Shown: positions 32,614-44,528 of the stretch, piece by piece | How the letters are laid out: each line of letters starts with the position of its first letter | How positions within the stretch are numbered: the first letter of the stretch is position 1 | Assembly (NCBI GenBank): GCA_027943245.1 | Contig: JANDJZ010000230.1 | Coordinates: forward strand, 1 to 64,000 | DNA from: Acanthamoeba sp. SK_2022b | Taxonomy: Eukaryota; Discosea; Longamoebia; Acanthamoebidae | Length of the DNA: 64,000 bases | Direction: 5' to 3' | Translations under genes and position numbers: made by a program | The notes under the pieces: generated by a model | Told to the model about the DNA's origin: nothing | Database searches by the model: none | What the model saw: the letters and a program-made list of their open reading frames with translations, nothing else

Positions 32614-33300
32614 AGGCTGACTGGGAAGTTGATGTGTAGATGGGAGGCGTGCCCCTGTACATGGGCTCGCCGCCCCAGCAGGGCGGTGGGCTACCGTCAC
32701 CGCCCCAGCGGTACCACGGCGGCGGCGAGAGGTACGGCTACGGCGCGGGCGGCGTGGCGGGCGGCCAGCCGAGTTCGTCGCCGGAGATCATGCTCGGGGC
32801 GGGGGCGTCGGGCTACTACCCGGGCCGGCGGGCCTCGGCCGGCTTCGCCTCCTATCCAGCCTACTCCCCCGCGGGAGCCATGGGCATGCCGCTCCCCTAC
32901 TCCCCCTCCTGGTACCGCCGCCAAAGCACACACGCCCGCAACTCGATGTTTACACGGAACTCCGTGCGTGTGCGTGCGTGCGTGTGCGTGCGTGTTTGGG
33001 GGAGCAGGGTGTACGATGCGATGCCGAGCCCGCACGCGCTAGACGACCAGGGATTCGATGTGGACGAGTGGCAGCAGCAGCAGATGGAGGCCGGCCACGT
33101 GCAGGGAGACCCGGCCATGTTCGAGCAGCAGCAGGAGGAGCAGGAACACTCACAAGTGCGTGATTGGCCATGGCCGCACTGCGATGTTGGGGAGTGATTG
33201 GGGGGGGGGACAAGGGCTCACGTGATCCAATGGGGAGGGGCAGGATGGGGAGGGCGAGGAGACGGAGCAGCTGCAGCAGACCTACAGCGCCGAGGGGTGA
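30899..33300 (+). CDS. RNA-binding protein with three RRM domains
   Basis: Exons about 30899-31297, 31415-31549, 31631-31765, 31852-32065, 32200-32273, 32365-32538, 32641 to about 32963, about 33008 to about 33154, and a last one to 33300. An acidic, Gln/His-rich N-terminus precedes RRM1 (CLFVASLSPDTSEDALHDLF; RNP1-like RPYAFVQYS). RRM2 has RTLFIAKMNRSLTNL and SKGCGFVKFVF. RRM3 has FNVFVGGLNPQLVTKAALEE and NAFAFVRFRHAS. A Gly/Pro/Tyr/Gln-rich low-complexity tail follows. The layout suits a cytoplasmic or nuclear mRNA-binding regulator; the exact orthologue is not clear. The junction near 32963/33008 is uncertain because the intron there is also open in frame. Confidence 0.88.
32541..32611. 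repeat. (CA)n microsatellite in an RRM-gene intron
   Basis: The tract starts directly at the splice donor (GTACACACAACACAC) and fills most of the intron at 32539-32640. Confidence 0.97.
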
Positions 33301-33616
33301 TCGCGCGATGGGCGCAATGGACGCGCGTTGAATCCTGCGCGCGCGGGACAAACGCACGACTGCCCCCTCCCCCCCAATCATCTAGGGGTGTACATAGCAA
33401 CCCCCGCGTCTCCCTCCCTCTCCTACTTCTGGTTCGATGATGTCCTGCCTGTACTGCTAATGCTTCTTTCATCATCTTCTCATGTTGTAATAAATGCAAA
33501 TGTATCTCTCACACACGCCACGGCCCCGCCACAACTAACGAGCACAGAGATGCGACGAACACTTCGTCGAATCTTGCCAGCCCTGCGTCTTCCTGGGCCA
33601 GGCCAACTCGTAGCGG

Positions 33617-33980
33617 TCAGCTGTCGGCGGTGAACTCGCCCAGGCCCAGGTCTGTCCAGCTCTCGTCCTCCTGGGGCACCTCTGCAAAGCGAGCGTGTGA
33701 CACGGGAACAAACAAGGGCCGGCACGTCAGCATCAAAAGAGGAGGGCGCGCACTCTGTTCCTCGGTCTCGGGGTCCACTTGCATCTCCAGCGGCAGCAAC
33801 AAGGCTGTGACGCACGTAGCGGGCAACCATAACAATACAACATAAAATTTAAAAAAAAAATGAAAAAGAAAAAACGCCATGGCGAAGATGAAGTGTACAG
33901 TCATCGGGAAGAGTGTCCTTGGCCCAGGCCTCATCTACGAGGTCAAGAAGCAGGGCCGCCTTAGCGTGATGCACCCGCAT
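33617..33980 (-). CDS. APC13: Anaphase-promoting complex subunit 13 homologue
   Basis: Three minus-strand exons (33980-33899, 33804-33754, 33681-33617) give about 65 residues. They carry the APC13 pattern: [18 protein letters not shown], then [16 protein letters not shown], then an acidic stretch ending [12 protein letters not shown]. Human APC13 has LDLIDDAWREDKLP, then IPL..LPEPE, then WTDLAL. The length fits this tiny subunit (about 70 residues). It helps hold the TPR scaffold of the APC/C ubiquitin ligase together during mitosis. All three splice sites are GT-AG and keep the frame. The start ([14 protein letters not shown]) is the only ATG shortly upstream. Confidence 0.82.
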
Positions 33981-35260
<1,280 letters not shown>

Positions 35261-35394
35261 GTGTCGTCCGCACTTCACAAATACAGACTTTGTCCATCTT
35301 TCACACTATCCGCTTCGCTTGTTGTTTGTAGCCATCGCTTTATTTTGTCTTGCTAGAGTGAGAGGGTCTTTACACGCAAGAACAGTACTCCACG

Positions 35395-36058
35395 CTATGC
35401 CGGGGCCACGATATTGGCTACGTTGCCTGAAGTCCAGTACGCCTGCCGCGTCACTTTGAGGTCAGGGTTGAACTCGGTGACGTAGAGCGAGGTGCTGGTT
35501 TCCTCTAGGGAGCTGTTGGTGGCCGAGCCGAAGGTCTCCTCCCACTGGGAGGTGAGCCGGAGGGCGACCGGATCGCACGAGTACCAGTCGAGAGAACTGT
35601 TCAACAAGGACCACCTGTCGAGGTTGGCGTTGAGGGCCCTCCAGTAGCTTTCGTAGCTCGAGTAGTTGCCCGCCGAGGGGAACTGGCCCACACGCACCAG
35701 ATCAGTTCATGGGTGATGGGCGTCTGCGTGCTGGTTCGACATTGGGCGTACCACGCTGTAGTCCTGCCAAGTGAAGTTGTTGGGCGCCAGGAAGGACGAC
35801 ACGTCGGTGAAGTTGATCCGCTCGGCCAAAAGAGCAGCGCCTGCTCCCTGCGACGCGTAGACCAGCGAGTCCAGCTCGTCGCTGATCCGGCGGAGCTCGG
35901 TACAGACGTCCCCGGTCGGGTTGTTGGGCGGCGTGGGCCTGCCAATGCAGAGAATGAGCGCTGAGGTGCTCTGGCTCGTGAGGGGAGACGTACTCTACGT
36001 TCTGCGCCTCGACGTAGACGAGCAGCGCCAAGAACAAGAAGGTCAAAGGTAGCTTCAT
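35395..36058 (-). CDS. Secreted protein of unknown function
   Basis: Begins MKLPLTFLFLALLVYVEAQN, a clear signal peptide. The body includes CTELRRISDELDSLVYASQG, INFTDVSSFLAPNNFTWQD and, after an intron (donor near 35755, acceptor near 35685), SYESYWRALNANLDRWSLLN, ending GNVANIVAPA. Several N-x-S/T sites suggest glycosylation. Joining the signal peptide to the body needs a very short intron (about 28 nt) or hides a sequence error near 35960-36000. No family is recognised; the tail might be an NTF2/SnoaL-like fold (weak guess). Confidence 0.6.
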
Positions 36059-36581
36059 GGGGTGGTAGGTTTCAGGGTGAGTAACAAAGCACACAACAGT
36101 GGCTCTCTATTTGTACAGGAGCCCAGAGACGCTGCGACCAGCGCGACAGTTGCCCACGGGAATCCCGGGACAGGCGAAGCGACAAGCAGCGAGCCACGAG
36201 CAACTTGCTGTGTGTAGAGACGAGCAGCCAATCACTCGACAGTTCGCACAGGCCCGTAAATCTGGTCCTTCGTCAATCAGCAGCATTGTAGAGGCGGGGG
36301 TTTGTGTGGTAAGAGTCCACTATATTGAGTCCCATTACTGATGATCATATCGCAGACAGAGCGTGATGATGTGGTCGCGCCGGCAAGTAGCTCGCACACA
36401 CGTGGGGGCACATGGTGGGTGCCACACGCGCGCGGTCGCCTCCTCCCTTCAACTCTTAGTTTTTCTGAGCACCTTCCCTATGAGGGTTGCCATCGTATAC
36501 TCTACACTCCTCCATGACCCACCACTACCGCCACCGGCCACCTGGCCGCTCGCGCGCTTGACTGTCGCCGCAGCGGTGAGT
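36059..36581. other. Intergenic, no gene recognised
   Basis: It contains the upstream region of the secreted-protein gene and the 3' flank of the SRPBCC gene. No convincing reading frame was seen. Confidence 0.5.
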
Positions 36582-37225
36582 TCAAGAGGACTCTTCCATG
36601 TGTGACTTGAGCGCGTTGTTGCCACCCTTGTAGAGCTGAGCGAGGAGCGGCTTAACGCTGTCGCCAGTGCCAGGCTTGGGGTCGCAGTCGCTGGACCAGG
36701 TGAACTTGCTCTTGCCGTCGCCCAAATCGTGCACCTTCATCTGTGAGAGCGGCGTAACGCAGTGAGATTCGACGAGTAGCAGGAAATGGATTCTTCGATC
36801 GGATTGGATCTGATCTAGGGATTGGCAAGGACTGGGCGAAACTCAGGGCCTTACCTCAGTGTTGCAGTTGGTGATGGGGAAGGGGCTCTCGACGACGTGG
36901 AACTTGATGCTCTTGGCCGCATCGTTGACTTCGTCCAGCGCCTCGACCAACTTGGCGCCAGTGACCGTCATGGTGACGAGGCGGGTCTTCTTGCCATCAA
37001 CAGACGCGGTTTCCTACTCCCGGGAGAATCAGAAGGTTAATGGAGAGAGTGGTCATTAGCCTGTATCTTCAAGGCCAGAGAACAGGTCTCTTTTGCTTTC
37101 GGTGATCTTACCTCGCAGGTGGTTGTGGGAAGCCAGTGGCTAAGGCCGAAGAAATCGCCAACAACCTTCCAAACGGCATCGGCGGAGGCTTCGATAGTGA
37201 TTTCCTCGGTCACGTTGAGCGACAT
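36582..37225 (-). CDS. SRPBCC (START/Bet v 1-like, polyketide-cyclase-type) ligand-binding protein
   Basis: Three exons (37225-37112, 37013-36855, 36740-36582) give about 143 residues. The start MSLNVTEEITIEASADAVWK, then VVGDFFGLSHWLP, fits the family opening (I.a....VW..v.DF..l..W.P). The middle reads TRLVTMTVTGAKLVEALDEV and FHVVESPFPI. The end reads SKFTWSSDCDPKPGTGDSVK with a C-terminal helix LLAQLYKGGNNALKSH. Related plant and amoeba proteins bind hydrophobic ligands in the cytosol; the ligand is unknown. The deduced size is usual for the fold. Confidence 0.82.
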
Positions 37226-37553
37226 TGTACAGTATTGATGATAGAAGTGGCGCAAAAAGAGGTGTCAGGGAGTTGTAGGGAAGAGATGATTCGATCTAGG
37301 GCCGTGCCAGCAAGTCGAATTGGCTTGATCGATCAATCGATTCGCAGTAATGCAAACAAGTGTACCACGCAGGGTGACGGTCTCTCCTATCCTTGCCCAG
37401 CAATTACCAAGGACGCTCCTCCGTTCGGCGTGGAGTTATCGCTACTGGTCTACGCATCTAAATTGCTTGCATTCCGCAAAAAATGAGCATAAATGGCCAA
37501 AAAAGGCTTCTTGATGTACAGAGTTGTGTTGTGTCGTGTCGTGTCGTGTGGTA

Positions 37554-39692
37554 TCACCCGCCCCGCCGCTTCTCGCCCATCTGGACGATGCCGTATTCCT
37601 TGGGAGGTGGTCGACGCTGGCTGCCGGCCTCTTGGTCTCTCCGCTGCGGCGTGGAAGTGGAAGTGGTAGTGGTAGTGGACTGCTCCTCTGCCCCGCCTTT
37701 GCCTTCTCGCTTCCGCTTGCCCTTCCGCGTTGCCCCATCGCTCGTTGTTGGCTCGCCGCCGCCCTTTCCCTGTTCGCCGGTGGTGGGGTTGGGGTTGACC
37801 AGGTCGAAGCTGTTCTGGCACAGCGACGGCAGGTTGGCCAGGTAGTAGGGCAGCGGCGGCTGTGCTATGCCCACCTGGGCGAGCCTACGTATCCCCTGCG
37901 GTCGCCCCAACGTTCAGCACGCAAACATTAAACACACGACACACACACGCACACACACGCACATACACGCGCACGCACGCACCTCTAACACGTTGGGCCC
38001 CTCGAAGCGGACCGAGCACTCGAATCGGGGGCCAAGGTCAAACCCGCCACGGAACGAATCCACGATCTGCTCGCATGCGCGTGTCGCCCCCACATCAGCG
38101 AGACGCATCGATCGGGGGCTCGAGCGGGGTGGGGGGGGGGGGTGAGGACGGGGCGGGCCAAACCCTAAAGTCGACTCGGTCGAGCGCGGGCATGGCCGAT
38201 GCCCCCAGCGTGTCGCGCAGGTGCTGCTCCGTGCTTTGGCGTTCCGCGGCGTCCTCCACCACGACCGGCAGCGGCGGCGATGACGACGATGACGACGCCG
38301 TACGCCCCGACTCTGGCGTCACGCAACAGACCAACGGCCAGTGAGATGAAGACGATGAAAACGAGGACAACGATGAATAAAACGGTTACCGTTATTGGGA
38401 TCACTGGACTGTAGGCTGTCGGTCGCTTGGTAGTCGCGGTACGCGCCTTGGCCGTCTCGATTGAGCATCATGTCCACGAGCGCCTCTGCAGATCGCCCAT
38501 CGACAAGAGGAGGAGCGTTAGGGGCGCGCGCGTGCCAGCAGACGCGATAGGGCGGCCGATGAGCGTGTGCCCCAATATAAACATAAATAACAAAAAATAA
38601 AAATAACAAAAAATACAATCAAATTACAAAGCGGGGCAGGCCGTACCGACGTTCTTGCCGCGCAGTTGGGTTTTCTCAATCTCACTCTCGAGGGCGGTTT
38701 CTGTAACCGCGATCGCGTCGCGTTAGCCTTGGCGCGCGCTCTCATTCGCCAGGCGCACCCGCACACGATCACACACGAACACGCACGCACACACGCACGA
38801 GAGGACCGAACCGAGAGCGTGGAAGACGATGTCGAGGAGAGAGGCCTTGACGTTGGTCACGAAGATGGCACGAGACCGCGGGCAGTAGGCCACGTAGACG
38901 ACGTGCGCGTGGGCGCGCCCCACCGCGGCGCCCAGCTCCTGGATGCTCAGCCGCATCCACACGATGTCGTCGCGCAGCTCCACGGAGAGATGCTGCGCGC
39001 GCACACGTGCGTGAGCTAACCGTGCACTAGCCCCGAGTGGAGCGTGGCGAGCACGTACGTGTGGGGCGAACAGGCCGATGGTTTCACGCAGCCGTCGGGC
39101 CAGCTGGCCTGGGTCGGCTCCGCTGCTGCGCGTGTGTAGAAGGGGAGAAAGGGGAGGAGAGAGGCAGAGCAGATCAGACAAGGCCCCATGGACCCGAGGC
39201 AAGGCCTAGAACGTACAAGGAGTGGCTCGAGGCGTGCTTCTGTTCGTTCCTGGGCGTGAGCTTGCAGGCCGTCCAGGCGTGCGGCCTGAAACGTAGCGCT
39301 GTGCATGACACACAGGGGGTCAGAAGAGGCGAGAAGATGCGGCAGTGGCCTTGCCGCTAGGCCTACGTACACCACAAATCGGCTGCTCCGATCTGGTCTT
39401 CGGTCACTTCACCGTCCTGTAGCAGGCAGAATGAATAAGTGCACAAATAATAATTAAAAAAAAACGTCAACAAATAAATTATAAATAAACGTACGAGATG
39501 ATTGTGTAAGTCGTTTAAAATGTGAGCTTTCGCACGATTGGAATCAGCGATTTCGGGGTCGATGGAGAAAAGCTTGTGATTAATCAAAAATTCAACAAGT
39601 TCTTCACATGGGCTGCGGCTTAAGTAGGGGCGGAGGGCAGAGAAGGGGAATCCGCTTAGTTCCTCCCCATCACTTGCCTCGTCTCTTTCCAT
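37554..39692 (-). CDS. Kinetochore protein CENP-N/Chl4 homologue
   Basis: A multi-exon minus-strand gene starting MERDEASDGEELSGFPFSAL. The helical N-terminal part contains YLSRSPCEELVEFLINHKLF and SGADPGQLARRLRETIGLFA. The middle exon ELRDDIVWMRLSIQELGA followed by HVVYVAYCPRSRAIFVT aligns with CENP-N NAVWIRIAW...TYVVYYSQTPYAFTS. The C-terminal part LRDTLGASAMPALDRVDFRV and FECSVRFEGPNVLEGIRRLA then VGIAQPPLP aligns with TFGDYPQPQLEFAQYKLE and LRCLIKFSSPHLLEALKSLA then GIADAPL. A Gly/Lys/Thr-rich low-complexity tail ends at 37554. CENP-N belongs to the constitutive centromere network and reads CENP-A nucleosomes. Assignment is by pattern, without a search. Confidence 0.75.
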
Positions 39693-39808
39693 CTCCTCCT
39701 GTTGGTGTTGTTTCGCGCCCACCTCTCTGAAACTTTTCGTTTCAAACCAGTTTCAAACCGAATATCTTTCTTCGTTGTTTTTCTTGGTAGCACGTTCTTT
39801 CAAGCAAG
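39693..39808. promoter_or_regulatory. Short divergent promoter (CENP-N / exostosin)
   Basis: Only 116 bp separate the two start codons, so both genes probably share one bidirectional promoter. It contains TTTCGTTTCAAACC and CAGTTTCAAACCG. Confidence 0.45.
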
Positions 39809-40631
39809 ATGCGGCAGCGTGTGGGCAAGCAAAGCAAGGGCTGCTGGTGCTGCTCTCGACCAACCGGATGCACGCTGCTCATCAGCATTGTGGTACTACA
39901 GGCAGTTCTCTCTTTGTGGGCTCTCGGCGTGATGAAGATCCTGTGGTTCGAAAACTGGCGTACGGCCACCTCCGGTTTTATTTTGCTTATCACTTCACCT
40001 GTTTTCTCATGGTGCTTCTTCGGCCGAGTGAGACCTTGCGTTATTTCCCTCTTTAAATAGTTAAACACAAATAATAACAATTAAACAGGATTATTTTACA
40101 CGGACTGCGAGCCGAACGGCGGGGCGGGCTACTGCAGCATGCAGACTTGCTTTGACTTTTCGCGCTGCCCGACGGACAGGCACGTCACGCGTGCCCCATC
40201 GCATCCGCCAACGCAACGGCACACACCTTGCGAGACTGACCTATAAACACACACTCCTCTCCACAGGGACAAGTTCAGATTCTCCATCGACCCGCTCCGA
40301 TCGTCTTTGCTCAGGTAAGTCCATCGCTGTCCATTGCCGTCTTCCGTTTCTTGACGCGTCGAAATCGATTGGCCGATGGATCAGGGAGTTTGATGACTCG
40401 GACCAGTACGCCGAGCTCAAGCGGGCGATGGTTCGACACCCGTGGTACACGTCTGGTGTGCTCCTGCCCGCCGCCGCTCCGCATCCGTATGCCCACATAA
40501 TTGACGCGCAACCCATCGCGGATCTGATCCGTGCCCAGACCCGTCGCGAGCCTGCGTCCTGTTTCCCGAGATCGACACGCTCTGCGTCATCAGCGCGTGC
40601 GGCGGAGTGTGCGTTGCCAAAGGCCTCCGCT

Positions 40632-40693
<62 letters not shown>

Positions 40694-42021
40694 CACACAC
40701 ATCACACTCGAGCAACTCGTGTGCGTGTAATGACTGACGCGTCGGCGCAGCAAGTTCGAGTTCAAAGGGGACATGGGCCCGTGGACCGTGTCCGACCAGC
40801 TCGCCAAGCTCGCGCACTGGAACGGGGGCCTCAACCACTTGGTCATCGAGATCCACGACAGCGAACAGCTGCGCTACGACATTGGTTCGTGGATGCCACG
40901 CCCATCGCTCGCTCCACCCGCGCAGACGACCATTACCGACGCGCACACGCGCACGCGCACGCACACGCAGGAAAGGCCATGGGCGTGAAGAGCGGATACG
41001 CGGCCGAGTGGTATCGGGTCGGGTTCGACATCTCGTTCCCGCTCTACGCCCAGGCGTCGGTCAACGAGACCGCCGTCGAGCTCTCCAACCGCAAGGGCGA
41101 CTTTGCCCACCGGCCCTCCAAGTACCTGCTCACCTTCAAGGGCGGCAACAACCGTCGGTATGTCCCTCCTCCTCTCTGCATTCCTCAACCCGTGTGCTTT
41201 TCTCTGTTTATCGTTCGTTGCATGGCTGCTGATCTGGCAACCGGATCACTGACCAATCCCCCCTGCTGTTGTGCGCGCTCTCAGACACAACCTGCGCCCG
41301 TACGTGCGCGCCGAGCTCAACGCACCGGAAAAAGGTGAGGTACACGCGTTTTCAGTTGACGTGGAACGGACAACTAAAGGCGTGGCTGGTCGACCAATCG
41401 CCGCAGGCATCGTACTGAAGCACTCCTCCGCCGCGAACTGGGACTACGACGATCTCATGCTCAACACCAAGTTTGCCTTGATCATGCAGGTTGGTGGCCT
41501 CCTCCCTCCCCAACCTCATGCACTCGCCACCGTCGACCGCGCCGCCTATGGCTTACTCCCCCATGGTTCGTCAACTAAAGGGCAACGGCCTGCACTCGTA
41601 TCGCCTGACCGAGGCCATGCGGGCCAACGCCGTGCCGGTTATCCTCGCGGACAACTACGTGCTCCCCTTCTCGGAAATCATACGCTGGGACGAGATCGCC
41701 ATCTTTGTACGCCCACGCACAAAGTCAAGGGAGAGAGAGAGAGAGAGAGGGAGGGAGGGAGGGAGGGAGGGAGAGAAGGGAGCGCATTGGCGGAGGGCTC
41801 ATCTGGATATGGGCCTCTCCCTACAGGTGCCGCAGAGCCAGTGGGCCAGCATTCCCGCCGTGCTGGAGCGAATCGACGACGAGGCGCTGGCGCGCATGCG
41901 CGAGAAACTGGCGGCGGTCTACGACGTCCACTTCGCGTCGATGGAGCGGATGGTCGACACGGTCGTCCGCATCACGCGCGACCGCATCTACGCCCACGGC
42001 TTCGCGGGGCGCAGCGAGTGA
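39809..42021 (+). CDS. Exostosin-family glycosyltransferase (GT47)
   Basis: Starts MRQRVGKQSKGCWCCSRPTG, followed by one or two hydrophobic segments (LLISIVVLQAVLSLWALGVM), a type II Golgi-anchor layout. Luminal exons: CSMQTCFDFSRCP, FRFSIDPLRSSLLR, PSRACVLFPEIDTLCVI, HWNGGLNHLVIEIHDS, GFDISFPLYAQASVNET, KYLLTFKGGNNRR, LNTKFALIMQ, SYRLTEAMRANAVPVILADN, VLPFSEIIRWDEIAIFV, and a helical end MERMVDTVVRITRDRIYAHG. These are the consecutive blocks of the exostosin domain. Such enzymes elongate polysaccharides in the Golgi; the acceptor is unknown. About ten exons; the first junction (near 40030/40089) is unresolved. Confidence 0.88.
40634..40691. repeat. (CA)n microsatellite in an exostosin intron
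   Basis: About 27 CA units between the CVISACGG exon and the FKGDMGPW exon. Confidence 0.97.
41729..41780. repeat. (GA)n(GGGA)n purine tract in an exostosin intron
   Basis: GAGAGAGAGAGAGAGAGA passes into repeated GGGA, between the PFSEIIRWDE exon and the PQSQWASIP exon. Confidence 0.95.
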
Positions 42022-42119
42022 CGCAAATGTGCATATTTGTATCCAACTATTTATTTTACGTCAGCCGACAATAAAACAAATTATTTATCTTTATCACAAC
42101 AAAACAAAAGAACGAGGAC

Positions 42120-44366
42120 ATGGCGTCAGTAGGGCAACTATCAGACGAGGTGGTGGTGGCCGTGCTGAGCTGGCTTTCTGCGCACGACCTCGCACGCGCC
42201 CGGCAAGTGTGCCACGACTGGCTGCGGGTGGCCAACGACGACCTCCTATGGCGCCCCCTGTTCACCTCCGTAAGTAGCGCCTCCGCTCTTGCAAAAATAA
42301 CTTACGTACAAACATTAAAATTAAAATTAAAATATCCCAATATTGATATGAAATTTATTTATTTTTCGAATTGTGTGGCAGCGGTGGCAGCTGCTCCCGA
42401 AAGACGAGGCGTGGGCGGCCGAGCTCGGCTGCCCGGGCGGGTGGCGCGGCCTCTACATGTTCAAGCATCGCTTCGACCGCTACTGGGATCACCAAGGTGA
42501 CCAATCCTCGTGTGTGTGTCCTTTACGCCAAAGAGGCTGAGTGGCCTGCGGCGTGTGAACGCTCTGTTGCGCGCGCAGTGTCTATGTCGTGGAAGCAGGT
42601 CGACGATCCGCTGCGTCTGCCGCAGACCGATCAGTGCGCGTTGAGCGTGATCGACGGCTACGTGTACGTGCTGGGCGGGCGCTTGGACGAGGTCGCCAGC
42701 AGCGACCTCTGGATCTACTCGGTCTCCAAGGTCGCGACCTCCTCTTCACGCCACCCTTACATTTATATATTGAATTTATTTTATCATATTTTTATTTTAC
42801 TTACTTTTTTTTAAAATCTGATTAATATGACAGGGCAAGAAGCTCAAGGCCGTCGTGCTGAAGCGCGGCAGCTCGTCGAACCGTCTCACCGAACAGTGGC
42901 CCGCCGGCCGCATCTACGCCAACGCCGCGGGTGCGCACCTTGCGCCCATCGCGCGTGTAATGCGAGTTTTGGGGGGGGGGGAGCGAGGCGCGGCTGGCCC
43001 CCAGTGACCAACAACCGTGCGTGGACACGCAGCCATGGAGGATCGGTACCTCTACGTCTTTGGCGGCAGCGGAGACTGGGGCTCGCTCTTCAACGACATG
43101 TGGGTGTTCGACACGGGTACCGCGGCTGATATGTTGATAGATACGTTGATGCGTGACGCAAGCACATCACTGAGACCCTCCCCAAGTCACGCAGCAGTGG
43201 TCGGAGGTGGAGACGACCGGCGACCCGCCAGAGCCGAGGTCAGCTGCGCCTTCTTAAGGCTCCGGTGGTGATGACCGCTTACCGATCGCGCGATTGATTG
43301 AAACCGTGACGGCCGTGGGCAAGCGGTTGTTCGTGTTCGGAGGCTGGACGCACGACAGCAACTTCAACGACCTCCATATCTTCGACACCGGTACCGCCGC
43401 CGCCGTCGCCCTTGTCTCGACGCGAGCGTCGTTCGCAGCTCCCCCCCCTCACTGTGTGTCGACAGAAACTAGGGAGTGGAGCTTGGGAGAGATGAAGGGC
43501 GACGTGCCGCCTCCGATAGGATGTCACACCGCGTCGTTGGTGGGCAAGTACATCTTCATCTACGGCGGGGACGACGTTCAGCTGCACATGTACAGCGACA
43601 TCTACCGACTCGACACCGGTGCGCGCGCGCCACCCGCTCTCGCTTCTTTCCTTTCCTCGATGTCATTGACGCGTCGACACGGTTGTCGTTGTCGACATCA
43701 CAGAATCGCTGGTTATCGAGAAGGTGACCATCAACGAGGAGACGCAGCCGGAGAGGAGGGAGAGCCACGACGCGATCGTGGTGGGCAATCACATCATCTA
43801 CTATGCCGGCCAGGCAATTCCTCTCTCAAACACAACTTGCACACGCACGAGCAAGGGCCAATGCTGACTGCCCTTTGGCTTGGTTGCGCGGCTGTGCAAC
43901 ATCAGCGCCCGCAACAGGACAGCGGCGACGTCGCCTATCCCATCTCGGCCCGACGGCGCGGCACCGACTTTGCGATCTTCAACACCGACGCGCTCACCTG
44001 GCACCACCCGTGCGTCAAAGGTCTGTTGTCGTCGCTCGCTGGACTGAACGGCCGGCGCGATGCTGATGGCGGTGTCGATGGTCACTCCAGGGGAGCCGGT
44101 GGGGTTGAACTGGCACAAGATGTCATTCGTGGGCAACAAGATACAGGTGTGGTTCGGCGCCACGGAAGACCCGCTGCCGTCGAAGCGCAGCGTAGGCGTC
44201 ATCACGCTGGTAAAACCGCACACGCGGCTTGCTCTGGGCGCGCAAAGGTGTGGGCTCATTACGCATTTCTGTCGCGATCTCTCCACAGGCGCCAGATTTT
44301 GGCCACGACGGTAACGACAAGGAGGGGACCCACAGAGAGGGCAAGGGCAAGTGCGCGCTACAATAG
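42120..44366 (+). CDS. F-box/kelch-repeat protein
   Basis: The N-terminal F-box reads LSDEVVVAVLSWLSAHDLAR then VCHDWLRVANDDLLWRPLF. After short exons come kelch blades: SVIDGYVYVLGGRLDE, DRYLYVFGGSGDWGSLFND, KRLFVFGGWTHDSNFNDL, KYIFIYGGDDVQLHMYSDI, NHIIYYAGQ and GNKIQVWFGATED. Each blade has the GG doublet or a remnant of it. About ten introns; a final short exon ends GKCALQ at 44366. F-box/kelch proteins act as SCF substrate receptors, the kelch propeller binding the target. The start follows the exostosin gene by 98 bp. Confidence 0.86.
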
Positions 44367-44528
44367 GTGGGCTGAGCTCCACTCGTTTCGATCGAAGAGC
44401 AATTTGGTTTTTTTCGAAACAAATACGAAATCGTTTCGAAAAGGCGGAGTTGAGGTTCAAATACAGCACAACAAAGCTAGTTGCAACCCTTGTGGACACA
44501 GCCATCCGCACAACCCGACGAAACCACC
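44367..44528 (+). promoter_or_regulatory. Compact GalT promoter with TTTCGAAA motifs
   Basis: TTTCGAAA occurs at 44412-44419 and 44434-44441, with ACGAAATCG between them. The same palindrome occurs twice in the 53.36-53.67 kb promoter. Confidence 0.45.
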
